A stretch of DNA of 64,000 bases from Lentisphaerota bacterium (GTDB taxonomy: Bacteria; Verrucomicrobiota; Lentisphaeria; Victivallales; Victivallaceae): the NCBI GenBank assembly GCA_015061685.1, contig SUWD01000002.1, positions 1-64,000 of the forward strand, in the 5' to 3' direction. The first letter of the stretch is position 1. Each line of letters starts with the position of its first letter. The notes under the pieces were generated by a model that had not been told where the DNA came from, ran no database searches, and worked only from the letters and a program-made list of their open reading frames with translations. This document shows, in pieces, positions 34,565 to 42,773 of the stretch. Made by a program: the position numbers and the translations under genes.

Positions 34565-34626
34565 TGTTTTTTTTGCCGGGTTGGTAAAGTTTATGAACAA
34601 ACTTGCCTTAAATGCAGATTCCCTGC

Positions 34627-34655
34627 TTGAAAAGAACCGGAAACAATGATATTTT
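34627..34655 (+). promoter_or_regulatory. Promoter of the SDR-gnd operon
   Basis: TTGAAA, 17 bases, TATTTT, 64 bases before the SDR start. Confidence 0.55.
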
Positions 34656-34719
34656 ATTATGGTAGCATATTTTTATGCATTTTAATTGGAACAACTCGTC
34701 AAAATAAGGAGATTTATTG

Positions 34720-35565
34720 ATGAAAGTTGACCTGAAAAATAAAGTCGCCGTTATTACCGGCGGAGGTGGAATCCTTTGCAGTGTTATGGCTAAGGCTATG
34801 GCCAAAGCCGGAGCAAAAGTTGCGATTCTTGACCTGCGTGCTGAGGCCGCAGAACAAGTTGCTGCGGAAATCGTCGCCGATGGCGGTCAGGCAATCGGCT
34901 TGAGTGCCAACGTATTGGAGCTGGACAGCCTGAAAGCTGCCGAGGAAAAGATCACTGCGACCTTCGGTCACTGTGACATTCTGGTCAACGGTGCCGGCGG
35001 CAACAACCCCAAAGGTACTACCAGCAAAGAATACCTTACCAAAGAAGATCTTGAGTCCAAAGCAGAAGGTATCACCACTTTCTTTGATTTGGATCCTGCC
35101 GGTGTCGGTTTCGTTTTCAATCTGAACTTCCTCGGAACTCTGCTGCCGACTCAGGTTTTCTGCAAACACATGGCTGCCGGCAATGGCGGTAATGTGATCA
35201 ATATTTCCAGTATGAATGCATTCTGCCCCCTGACCAAGATCCCCGCTTACAGCGGTGCCAAAGCTGCTATCAGCAACTTTACCCAGTGGTTGGCGGTTCA
35301 CTTCTCCCGGGTCAACATCCGTGTCAACGCCATTGCTCCCGGATTTTTCCTTACCAACCAGAATCGCACTCTGCTGACCAATCCCGATGGTTCTCTTACC
35401 GCTCGCGGCAATACTATTCTGACCCACACCCCGATGGGCAAATTCGGTCAGCCGGAAGATCTGGTCGGTGCTTTGCTTTTCCTTTTGGATGATGAAGCTG
35501 CCGGTTTCATCAACGGTGTAGTTCTGCCGATCGACGGTGGATTTGCCGCATTCAGCGGAGTTTAA
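34720..35565 (+). CDS. SDR oxidoreductase, D-mannonate oxidoreductase (UxuB/YjmF) type
   Basis: A 281-residue classical short-chain dehydrogenase. TGGGGILCSVMAKAM is the NAD-binding loop, ISSMNAFCPLTKIPAYSGAKAA carries the catalytic S, Y and K. The insert NGAGGNNPKGTTSKE with TFFDLDPAGVGFVF, the LNFLGTLLPTQVF block and the end GVVLPIDGGFAAFSGV are specific to the branch containing Bacillus YjmF-like D-mannonate oxidoreductases, which interconvert fructuronate and mannonate. AAGGAG lies 8 bases before the ATG; a TTG one codon earlier is less likely. Codon use is strongly biased, implying high expression. gnd follows after 35 bases. Confidence 0.88.
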   Translation: MKVDLKNKVAVITGGGGILCSVMAKAMAKAGAKVAILDLRAEAAEQVAAEIVADGGQAIGLSANVLELDSLKAAEEKITATFGHCDILVNGAGGNNPKGTTSKEYLTKEDLESKAEGITTFFDLDPAGVGFVFNLNFLGTLLPTQVFCKHMAAGNGGNVINISSMNAFCPLTKIPAYSGAKAAISNFTQWLAVHFSRVNIRVNAIAPGFFLTNQNRTLLTNPDGSLTARGNTILTHTPMGKFGQPEDLVGALLFLLDDEAAGFINGVVLPIDGGFAAFSGV

Positions 35566-35600
35566 TTTTCAATCAACATAAATCATAAGGATTTTATATC

Positions 35601-37058
35601 ATGGACAAAAAAGCAGATATCGGTCTTATCGGTCTTGCGGTGATGGGCGAGAACCTCGTTCTCAATATGGAGAGCCACGGTTTCAGTGCCGCTGTTTACA
35701 ACCGTACTGTCGAAAAAGTTGACAACTTTATCAACGGACGCGGCAAAGGCAAAAACTTCATCGGTTGTCACTCTCTGCAGGAACTTTGTGACAGCTTGAA
35801 AACTCCCCGCAAGATCATGATGATGGTCAAAGCCGGTAAACCGGTCGATGATCTTATGGAGCAGCTTATTCCCTACCTTGACAAAGGTGATATTCTCATT
35901 GACGGCGGCAACAGCCACTTTCCGGATACTATCCGCCGCACCAAATATCTTGCTGAAAAAGGTCTCCGCTTTGTCGGTTCCGGTGTTTCCGGCGGAGAAG
36001 AAGGTGCCTTGCTCGGTCCTTCTCTGATGCCTGGCGGCGATCCGGAAGCCTGGGCGGAAATCAAACCGATTTTCCAGGCTATTGCTGCTAAAGTTGCCGG
36101 TGGTCGTCCCTGTTGCGAGTGGGTCGGAGCCAATGGTGCCGGTCACTATGTCAAAATGGTTCACAACGGTATTGAGTACGGTGATATGCAGATGATCTGC
36201 GAAGCCTACTGGATCATGAAAAATGTTCTCGGACTTACCGCTGCTGAACTGCATGAAGTTTTCACAGAGTGGAACAAGGGTGAACTCAACAGCTATCTGA
36301 TTGAAATCACTTCCAATATTTTCAGCAAGGTCGATCCGGAAACCGGCAAACCGGTTGTGGATATCATTCTTGATACCGCCGGTCAGAAAGGTACCGGTAA
36401 ATGGACCAGCCAGAGTGCTTTGGATCTCGGTGCCCCGGCTCCGACGGTTGCTGAAGCTGTTTTTGCCCGTTGTCTGTCTGCCATCAAAGAGGAACGTGTT
36501 GCGGCTTCCGGTATTCTCACCGGTCCTGCTGTTTCTTTCACCGGCGACAAAAAAGCTTTCATCGAATCTGTCCGTAAAGCTTTGTATGCTTCCAAGATTT
36601 GTTCTTATGCCCAGGGCTATCAGCTGATGAAACTTGCCGCCAAAGAGTATGATTGGGATCTGCAGTACGGCGAAATCGCTTTGATGTGGCGTGGCGGCTG
36701 TATTATCCGTGCCCAGTTCCTTGAACGCATCAAAGAAGCTTATGACAAGAATCCGGCTCTTGAGAACCTCCTGCTGGATGATTTCTTCCACGGCGTGATC
36801 GACAACTGTCAGGCGGCATGGCGTGAAGTTATCGCCACGGCGGTGATGAATGGTGTTCCGGTTCCGGCTTTCAGCAGTGCTCTTGCTTACTATGACGGCT
36901 ATCGTTCCGGTAATCTGCCTGCCAATCTTCTGCAGGCCCAGCGTGATTACTTCGGTGCCCACACTTATGAGCGTGTTGATGCTGAACGCGGCAAATTTTT
37001 CCACACCGCCTGGACTGAAACCAGCGGTACCACTGTCGCCGGTACCTACACCGCATAA
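35601..37058 (+). CDS. gnd: 6-phosphogluconate dehydrogenase, decarboxylating
   Basis: A 485-residue Gnd, oxidising 6-phosphogluconate to ribulose 5-phosphate and CO2 in the pentose phosphate pathway. Motifs: [13 protein letters not shown] (cofactor loop), [35 protein letters not shown] (catalytic lysine and glutamate) and [12 protein letters not shown]. Full length for the family. No zwf or gluconokinase gene lies nearby; instead it is paired with a mannonate-type SDR upstream and a LarA homologue downstream. Its codon choice is so biased that the opposite strand stays open for about 500 codons. Confidence 0.97.
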   Translation: MDKKADIGLIGLAVMGENLVLNMESHGFSAAVYNRTVEKVDNFINGRGKGKNFIGCHSLQELCDSLKTPRKIMMMVKAGKPVDDLMEQLIPYLDKGDILIDGGNSHFPDTIRRTKYLAEKGLRFVGSGVSGGEEGALLGPSLMPGGDPEAWAEIKPIFQAIAAKVAGGRPCCEWVGANGAGHYVKMVHNGIEYGDMQMICEAYWIMKNVLGLTAAELHEVFTEWNKGELNSYLIEITSNIFSKVDPETGKPVVDIILDTAGQKGTGKWTSQSALDLGAPAPTVAEAVFARCLSAIKEERVAASGILTGPAVSFTGDKKAFIESVRKALYASKICSYAQGYQLMKLAAKEYDWDLQYGEIALMWRGGCIIRAQFLERIKEAYDKNPALENLLLDDFFHGVIDNCQAAWREVIATAVMNGVPVPAFSSALAYYDGYRSGNLPANLLQAQRDYFGAHTYERVDAERGKFFHTAWTETSGTTVAGTYTA

Positions 37059-37073
37059 GAGGATGAGTAATCG

Positions 37074-37113
37074 TGGCGGGTACATCTGCAAATGGTGTTG
37101 CCCGCCATTTTTT
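37074..37113 (+). terminator. Intrinsic terminator or attenuator between gnd and the LarA homologue
   Basis: TGGCGGG and CCCGCCA form a 7-bp GC-rich stem with a 20-base loop, followed directly by TTTTTT. It lies within the gnd-LarA gap, so the LarA homologue is either read through at reduced level or has a promoter I did not find. Confidence 0.7.
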
Positions 37114-37132
37114 CAAAAAAGGATGAAATATT

Positions 37133-38419
37133 ATGGCTATGTATGTGCAAAAAGGCGGATGCGATGTCATGATCGATGACTGCGAATTGCAGAAACTGGT
37201 TCTTGAAGCAGTTGCCAAAAGCGGCAAAGATATCAAACGTCTGCTGCTGCTGCCGCCGGATCATACCCGGCTCAACTCCTGTGCCGGAAGAATCACGGAG
37301 ATTATTTACGAAAACTACGCTGACAAGTGCCAGATCGACATTATGCCGGCACTTGGAACTCACAGTCCGATGGGGGATGCCCAGTTGGAGTTGATGTTCG
37401 GTAAAAAAATTCCGAAATCAGCATTCAAGGTGCATGATTGGCGTAATGATGTGGCGACTTTGGGCAAAGCTTCTTCTGAATTTCTCAAAGAACTTTCCGG
37501 AGACAAGCTTGACTATGAAGTCAATGTGCAGATCAACAAAATTGTTTTCGACAATTATGATTTGATCATTTCCATCGGTCAGGTCGTTCCCCATGAGGTC
37601 GTTGGTATGGCTAACTATACCAAAAATCTGATGGTTGGTATCGGCGGATCGGATATGATCAACAAGTCCCACTTCCTCGGAGCTGTGGCCAATCTTGAAA
37701 AGATCATGGGCCATGCAGACAGTCCGGTGCGGCGTCTTTTTAATTACGGTGTGGATACTTTCCTTGCTGACTTGCCGATTATTTACATGCAGACTGTTAT
37801 GGCACGGGATGAGGTGACCGGTAAGATGGCGATGCGGGGATTTTTTGCCGGAGATGGGGATTCCCCCTTTATGGCGGCGGCAAAATTGAGTGTGGAGACC
37901 AACTTGGAATTGCTGGACAAGCCGCTGAAAAAAGTTATTGTTTTTCTCGATCCGGAAGAATTCAAAAGCACCTGGCTCGGAAACAAATCTGTTTACCGCA
38001 CCCGTATGGCGATTGCCGATGATGGTGATTTGATCGTGCTTGCACCGGGATTGCAGGAATTCGGAGAAGACCCGGAAATCGACCGTCTTATCCGCAAATA
38101 CGGTTATAAAGGTACGCCCAATACTTTGAAAATGGTTGCGGAAAATGAAGATTTACGCAACAATCTCGGAGCGGCAGCTCACCTTATCCACGGTTCCAGT
38201 GAAGGCCGTTTCACAATTACTTACTGTCCCGGAGACAAAATCACAGCCGATGAGATCCGCAGTGTCGGTTTTGAATACGGTGATTTGAAAGAGATGATGG
38301 AGAAATACGATTTTGCCAATCTCAAAGACGGCGTAAATGTTGTTAATGGCGAAGAAATTTTCTATATCAGCAACCCTGCTCTTGGCTTGTGGGCTTTGAA
38401 GTCAGCTTTTTCGGAGTGA
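37133..38419 (+). CDS. LarA-family nickel-pincer hydroxyacid racemase/epimerase homologue
   Basis: A 428-residue member of the lactate racemase (DUF2088) superfamily. DHTR near residue 43, GTHSPMG with H77, VPHEVVGM with H154, NYTKNLMVGIGG with K164 and NKSHFLGA with H180 align with LarA H108, H174, K184 and H200; the 10- and 16-residue spacings of the last three match exactly. Such enzymes use a covalently bound nickel-pincer nucleotide to move hydride at the 2-hydroxyl carbon of hydroxyacids. Known homologues include malate racemase and a D-gluconate 2-epimerase. The neighbours (mannonate SDR, Gnd) favour a sugar acid. The cofactor genes larB, larC and larE are not in the window. AAAGGA precedes the ATG. 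Confidence 0.82.
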   Translation: MAMYVQKGGCDVMIDDCELQKLVLEAVAKSGKDIKRLLLLPPDHTRLNSCAGRITEIIYENYADKCQIDIMPALGTHSPMGDAQLELMFGKKIPKSAFKVHDWRNDVATLGKASSEFLKELSGDKLDYEVNVQINKIVFDNYDLIISIGQVVPHEVVGMANYTKNLMVGIGGSDMINKSHFLGAVANLEKIMGHADSPVRRLFNYGVDTFLADLPIIYMQTVMARDEVTGKMAMRGFFAGDGDSPFMAAAKLSVETNLELLDKPLKKVIVFLDPEEFKSTWLGNKSVYRTRMAIADDGDLIVLAPGLQEFGEDPEIDRLIRKYGYKGTPNTLKMVAENEDLRNNLGAAAHLIHGSSEGRFTITYCPGDKITADEIRSVGFEYGDLKEMMEKYDFANLKDGVNVVNGEEIFYISNPALGLWALKSAFSE

Positions 38420-38445
38420 TCTCCTGCTTGCTTCAACAGAGCAAT

Positions 38446-38500
38446 AAAAAAGGGGCGTTGTTTACAGAGGTGTACTTCAGTAAGCAACGCTCTTTTTTTT
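38446..38500. terminator. Bidirectional intrinsic terminator
   Basis: GGGGCGTTGTTTAC pairs with GTAAGCAACGCTC (one G-T pair). It is followed by eight T on the plus strand and preceded by six A, so it also serves the convergent permease gene. Confidence 0.85.
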
Positions 38501-38528
38501 AATTCGCTCAAAAGTTTTTTTTGAGCGA

Positions 38529-40148
38529 TTATCCGAGGATATATGCGGTTATTGCGGCGAGGAGAGCCATGATCGTTGCCGGAATGGAATTGAGCAGTAT
38601 TATTTTTCCCTCCTGCCCATTGGCCTTTACCGTGGCACAGGCGGCAATAACTCCACTGATGCGGATCATGCTGCCCAAGCCGCCTCCGATATTCTGCATT
38701 GCCACGGCCAGTGCAGGTTCCATATCCAGAAGCAATGCGGTATTGAATTGGAGCGGAACAAAGAGGATATTCGATACAGTACATGAACCGGCAAAAAATG
38801 TGCCGAATATTCCAATGAATGGCGATATCAGCAAATAAGCTTTACCCATCGTATTTGCCGCCGTCTTTGCCACGCAATCCAGCATACCGGGTAATTCCGC
38901 CGGATTACTGCTTGTAGCGATCATGATTTGTACTATTGCCACACTGGCTGCAATGGCGATTGCTGGCATGGCAACCTGATTGGTGGTATTTTTCAAAACT
39001 TTCCATTGTCCCGGAAAGGGGATTTTCCAGCATAATGCACTGACCAAAGCGATAAGTGCGATCGGAATCAAGCCGGGGTTGTTGAGTATTTTCCACGATG
39101 CTCCACTGTTGACAACTCCAAAGGTTTCCGGCAGTATGATTTGAATTTTTCCAAACAAATTTATACATGGACTGCCCGGCATTCGCAGTACAAGCAGAAT
39201 TACTGCCAATAATATATAGGGCATCCACGCCTGAAAAACCGGGATTTTTACGGTATTTTGCGATACCGCAAGAGTATTGATCTTCTCTCCGCCGGATGGA
39301 AAATCCCAGACATACTTGGGAACCATTATCCTGAATTTGATCATCAGCAATGTGAGCGGTAATCCGACAATAGCACCGACCATAGAGGGCAATTCCGGTC
39401 CGAGATATATAGCCGTCAACCGCCACGGGATCACATAGGCAATGCCGGAAAATAGAGCCAACGGGATAATTTCCACAATAGAGCGGAGTTTGCGGGAGGA
39501 ATTCGTCATGATTATCATAAAAACAATTGCCGCCAGCGGTGTCAAAACTCCCGGAATACCGGAAATCAAAGTCAGCTGATTCAACATCTCTTTGCCGAAT
39601 TCCGCCTGATTCATGCCGTTTTCTGCCAGCGGAATACTTAAGGTGGTCACCGCTGTTTGTGCCGGGATCCCGACCGCTCCGAAAGGCACCGGCAATGTAT
39701 TGCAGATCAAAGATGCGGCAACTGCAATAACGACCGGGAAACCCAGTCCGGCAAGCAGAGGTGCTGCAAGGGCAGGGGCTGCACCAAAACCGGATGCACC
39801 TTCGATAAAACCGCTGAAAAGCCATGCAATGACGATTATCTGGATCCTCCGATCGTTGCTGATTTTGAAAAAGGAGTTGTTTATAGTATCAATGGCGTGA
39901 CTTTCACGCAAAACATTCAGCAGCAGAATTGCTCCCCAGATTATTATGATTATATCCAGCGACTTGAATATTCCAAGTATGGATGCTGCTGCGATTCCGG
40001 TAAATTGCAGTTTCCAGATGGTGAAGGCAAAAAAAGCCGCTATCCCCCAGGATATCAGCATCGCTTTTCCCGGCACAACTTTAAATTTACACATCAACAC
40101 AAGTGCTGTAACAATCGGCAATAATGCCGGTATGATCAAATATGTCAT
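38529..40148 (-). CDS. L-lactate permease family transporter (LctP/LldP type)
   Basis: A 539-residue membrane protein with about 12-14 helices. FIEGASGFGAAPALAAPLLAGLGFP and AMQNIGGGLGSMI are the conserved blocks of the lactate permease family (split here among helices), which takes up lactate or glycolate with protons. No lactate dehydrogenase is adjacent. Because it converges on the LarA homologue, hydroxyacid uptake would fit that gene, but the two are not in one operon. Single gene with own promoter. Confidence 0.88.
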   Translation of the reverse strand: MTYLIIPALLPIVTALVLMCKFKVVPGKAMLISWGIAAFFAFTIWKLQFTGIAAASILGIFKSLDIIIIIWGAILLLNVLRESHAIDTINNSFFKISNDRRIQIIVIAWLFSGFIEGASGFGAAPALAAPLLAGLGFPVVIAVAASLICNTLPVPFGAVGIPAQTAVTTLSIPLAENGMNQAEFGKEMLNQLTLISGIPGVLTPLAAIVFMIIMTNSSRKLRSIVEIIPLALFSGIAYVIPWRLTAIYLGPELPSMVGAIVGLPLTLLMIKFRIMVPKYVWDFPSGGEKINTLAVSQNTVKIPVFQAWMPYILLAVILLVLRMPGSPCINLFGKIQIILPETFGVVNSGASWKILNNPGLIPIALIALVSALCWKIPFPGQWKVLKNTTNQVAMPAIAIAASVAIVQIMIATSSNPAELPGMLDCVAKTAANTMGKAYLLISPFIGIFGTFFAGSCTVSNILFVPLQFNTALLLDMEPALAVAMQNIGGGLGSMIRISGVIAACATVKANGQEGKIILLNSIPATIMALLAAITAYILG

Positions 40149-40186
40149 CGCTTTTCCGTTTTTTTGTATGCGTTTGATTTTTGCTT

Positions 40187-40215
40187 AATATAATCCGGAA
40201 ATGGGTAAAAATCAA
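40187..40215 (-). promoter_or_regulatory. Promoter of the lactate permease family gene
   Basis: The minus strand reads TTGATT, 17 bases, TATATT, about 39 bases before the start. Confidence 0.65.
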
Positions 40216-40238
40216 GATTTTCAATGTAAAGAAGAAGC

Positions 40239-40277
40239 GGGCTGCCGTTTCCTTTTTTTGAGGTTGAACGGCAGCCC
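40239..40277 (-). terminator. Likely terminator of the sodium/solute symporter gene
   Basis: GGGCTGCCGTT and AACGGCAGCCC form a perfect 11-bp stem just after the symporter stop. On the minus strand it is followed by CGCTTCTTCTTTAC, pyrimidine-rich but not a pure T-run. Confidence 0.6.
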
Positions 40278-40298
40278 ACTGTTTTTCAGAGAGAATAA

Positions 40299-42641
40299 TT
40301 ATTCTTCTTTCCTGTCTTTATCAAGAGCTTCCAGCTGAGCTTTGTCAGCCAGAGACATATTGCCGGAAACAGCACCGTTATCCAGAGGATTGACGATCCG
40401 GTCTTTCAAATCTTTGAAGAGCCGGAAGAGATCACGGATACCGCCGTAACCATACCAGAATGTGGTGATCAAAGCCAGAATTCCCGGAACTACCAGCTGA
40501 ACGATATAGAAGTAGTTGCTCCACCATTCTATTGGCCATGGGGCAATCCAGTTCCAGACCAGCACCAGAACGAAGAGAATTATGAACTGATAGACGAAGG
40601 AATAGATGAAGAATGCCCAGGCAATGGCTTTATCACCTTTGTCGTACTCAGGAGTGATTCCCAGAATTTTCCGGAAAGCGTTTTTAAAGGTGAGTTTTTC
40701 TTCATCTTTATTTTCACCATCCAAATTGTATTTGCCGCGGTGAAGCATCCGGTCAAGGTTGAAAGGTTCTTTGCAAGTGGCATAAGAAACCACGATGTAA
40801 ACGATCAACGTTATGATCATGGTCATAAAATAGAACTCATAAGAGTTGATCGGACAACGCAGAGGATTCATTTCCCACTTGATATAGGGGAGGGGGCCGG
40901 AAATTTTTTCCAGAGCAGTACCCACCGCATCGGTCCAGCCGTGACGCTGGAGGAAAGGATAGACGTGAGATGCCCAGTTGCGGTCGAGGAAAATCGTTAA
41001 AAACGCTAATCCCATGCCGCTCAATATACTTGCCCAAGCTGCCGCAGTGGTGCCGATCCGGCTGTAGAGACCGAAGATCATCACCGGGCCGCAACCACCC
41101 ATCCAGGTAATCAGCACGATCGTATAGAACAATTTGATATAGCTTAATTGAGCCATATAGGAAGAGAGAAGGAAAAAGATGACCCCGACTGCGATGGAAG
41201 ATATTCTCAACGCCATAACGTGCTGTTTCAAGGTCAGCGTTTTTTTGCAAAGCGGAATGATCACATCTTGAGTAAAGGTCAGAGAAGCACTGAACATACT
41301 GGTGTCATCTGTGGAAATCATCGCCAGAACCAGCATCAGGAAGAAAAGTCCGGTCAAACCGATCGGGAGCATTTCCCGCATGGCAGCGGCAAATTTAAGC
41401 TGGTGGAAGTAAGTACGGTACTGCTGGAATTTGTCACTCCCGACTGCTTCACGGTCAATTTGATCCATATTGGCAGTTGAGGCATCGCCTTTGATCAATT
41501 CTTCCCGGATCGGTGCAAGAAATTTCGTATCAAGATTATCTTTGGTACTGAGCGGAGCGTCAACCCCGATTTCGTGAGCGAGCATTTTCTGATTGTCAAC
41601 AACCTTATCCAGCCTGGATTTCATCTCCGGAGAAAAATTGAGCATCGGTTCTTCATTGATCTGCTTTGCCAACTTGGAACGGACTCTATGAGCTTCCGGT
41701 GCAAAGGATTTATGATTGAGCAAGGTGATCAGCATAACCGCGAATACGACATAAAGCATTGTATTTAATGCACCCCGCCAGGCTCCAAGCAAATTGCCCA
41801 TTTTAGATTCATGAGGAGATTTCGCCGCGGTAGTATATCCGGCTCCGATCCAGCTCGCCCGGTGCAAAATAGCAACGACGATCGGTAAAATCAGCAAGCT
41901 GAACATATTGAAATCCTGCAATTCATCGATTTCAAAGGGGTTGAGGAAGCTCTCTTCGGCAACGCGATCCTGAAGCACCGGCACGATCTGCTCGCTCCAG
42001 TTGAATTTTACCAGAACAAAGATCACAAAGGTGGCCATAAGCGGATAAATAATCATACCTTGAATACTGTCGGTGATGATCAAGGTAAGAGTTCCTCCCA
42101 TGCAAATCAGCGAAATTGCAATAAAAAGACAGATCGCCATGATCAGTTGGAAAGTCGGTATTTCAAAACCGAAGATGCTGACATGGCGGGGAAGATCAAG
42201 GAAAAAGATAAAGAAACGGGCGGCAATCGCCGGCATGATCGAGTTGGCAACCACTTCAGAAAAACTTCTCAAAGCGGAAGCAAAAATTCTGAATTTGCGG
42301 CTGTAACGCATTTCCAGAAATTGTCCCAAACTCATAGCTTTGGTTTCCCGGAAACGATAAGCACAGTAGCCGCACAAGCTCAAAAACACGGACAATGGCA
42401 GCATCATATTTGCCCAGAAGGTCATCCCGAAACCGGTTTTGTAGTTGACTTCCAACTGCGATACGACTCCGAGGATACTCAACGCACAGGCAATGTCGCC
42501 CATATTGATCACATAACGTCCGCACACCCGGCCGGCAGAGAGAAAATCCGCCACACTGCGTACATAACGGCGGGAATATAATCCCATTCCGTAAACGAAC
42601 GTCAACGGGATCAATACGATCATCCAGTCAATCCAACTCAT
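40299..42641 (-). CDS. Large sodium:solute symporter (SSS family)
   Basis: A 780-residue protein of the SSS family. The N-terminus SVADFLSAGRVCGRYVINMGDIA is the family's opening, and the helical core includes GMTFWANMMLP and FFLMLVLAMISTDDTSMF. A hydrophilic insert of about 110 residues (roughly 310-420) interrupts the core, and the C-terminus has extra helices after residue 590. Such long forms occur in planctomycete/lentisphaere genomes with unknown substrates, probably sugars or organic acids. Own promoter and terminator; single gene. Confidence 0.83.
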   Translation of the reverse strand: MSWIDWMIVLIPLTFVYGMGLYSRRYVRSVADFLSAGRVCGRYVINMGDIACALSILGVVSQLEVNYKTGFGMTFWANMMLPLSVFLSLCGYCAYRFRETKAMSLGQFLEMRYSRKFRIFASALRSFSEVVANSIMPAIAARFFIFFLDLPRHVSIFGFEIPTFQLIMAICLFIAISLICMGGTLTLIITDSIQGMIIYPLMATFVIFVLVKFNWSEQIVPVLQDRVAEESFLNPFEIDELQDFNMFSLLILPIVVAILHRASWIGAGYTTAAKSPHESKMGNLLGAWRGALNTMLYVVFAVMLITLLNHKSFAPEAHRVRSKLAKQINEEPMLNFSPEMKSRLDKVVDNQKMLAHEIGVDAPLSTKDNLDTKFLAPIREELIKGDASTANMDQIDREAVGSDKFQQYRTYFHQLKFAAAMREMLPIGLTGLFFLMLVLAMISTDDTSMFSASLTFTQDVIIPLCKKTLTLKQHVMALRISSIAVGVIFFLLSSYMAQLSYIKLFYTIVLITWMGGCGPVMIFGLYSRIGTTAAAWASILSGMGLAFLTIFLDRNWASHVYPFLQRHGWTDAVGTALEKISGPLPYIKWEMNPLRCPINSYEFYFMTMIITLIVYIVVSYATCKEPFNLDRMLHRGKYNLDGENKDEEKLTFKNAFRKILGITPEYDKGDKAIAWAFFIYSFVYQFIILFVLVLVWNWIAPWPIEWWSNYFYIVQLVVPGILALITTFWYGYGGIRDLFRLFKDLKDRIVNPLDNGAVSGNMSLADKAQLEALDKDRKEE

Positions 42642-42698
42642 TTTTTGTTTGTTCCTTTCCCTTTTTTTGTTTGGTTTAGTGGATCAATATTTCCCAAT

Positions 42699-42727
42699 AA
42701 TATATCTTGTATAACGTTTTTTTGCAA
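42699..42727 (-). promoter_or_regulatory. Promoter of the sodium:solute symporter gene
   Basis: The minus strand reads TTGCAA, 17 bases, TATATT, about 58 bases before the start. Confidence 0.65.
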
Positions 42728-42773
42728 CCGGATATTGTGAGGCTGACCATTTTTTTTACGATTTTCCGGTGAA

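Noticed and set aside
34583..34615. Hairpin AAGTTT/AAACTT after panE
   Set aside because: The stem is short and AT-only, with no T-run behind it, so terminator function is not supported.
35583..37091. 502-codon open frame antisense to gnd
   Set aside because: It mirrors gnd exactly, has no ribosome site and its product is low in recognisable structure. It is explained by gnd avoiding TTA, CTA and TCA codons.
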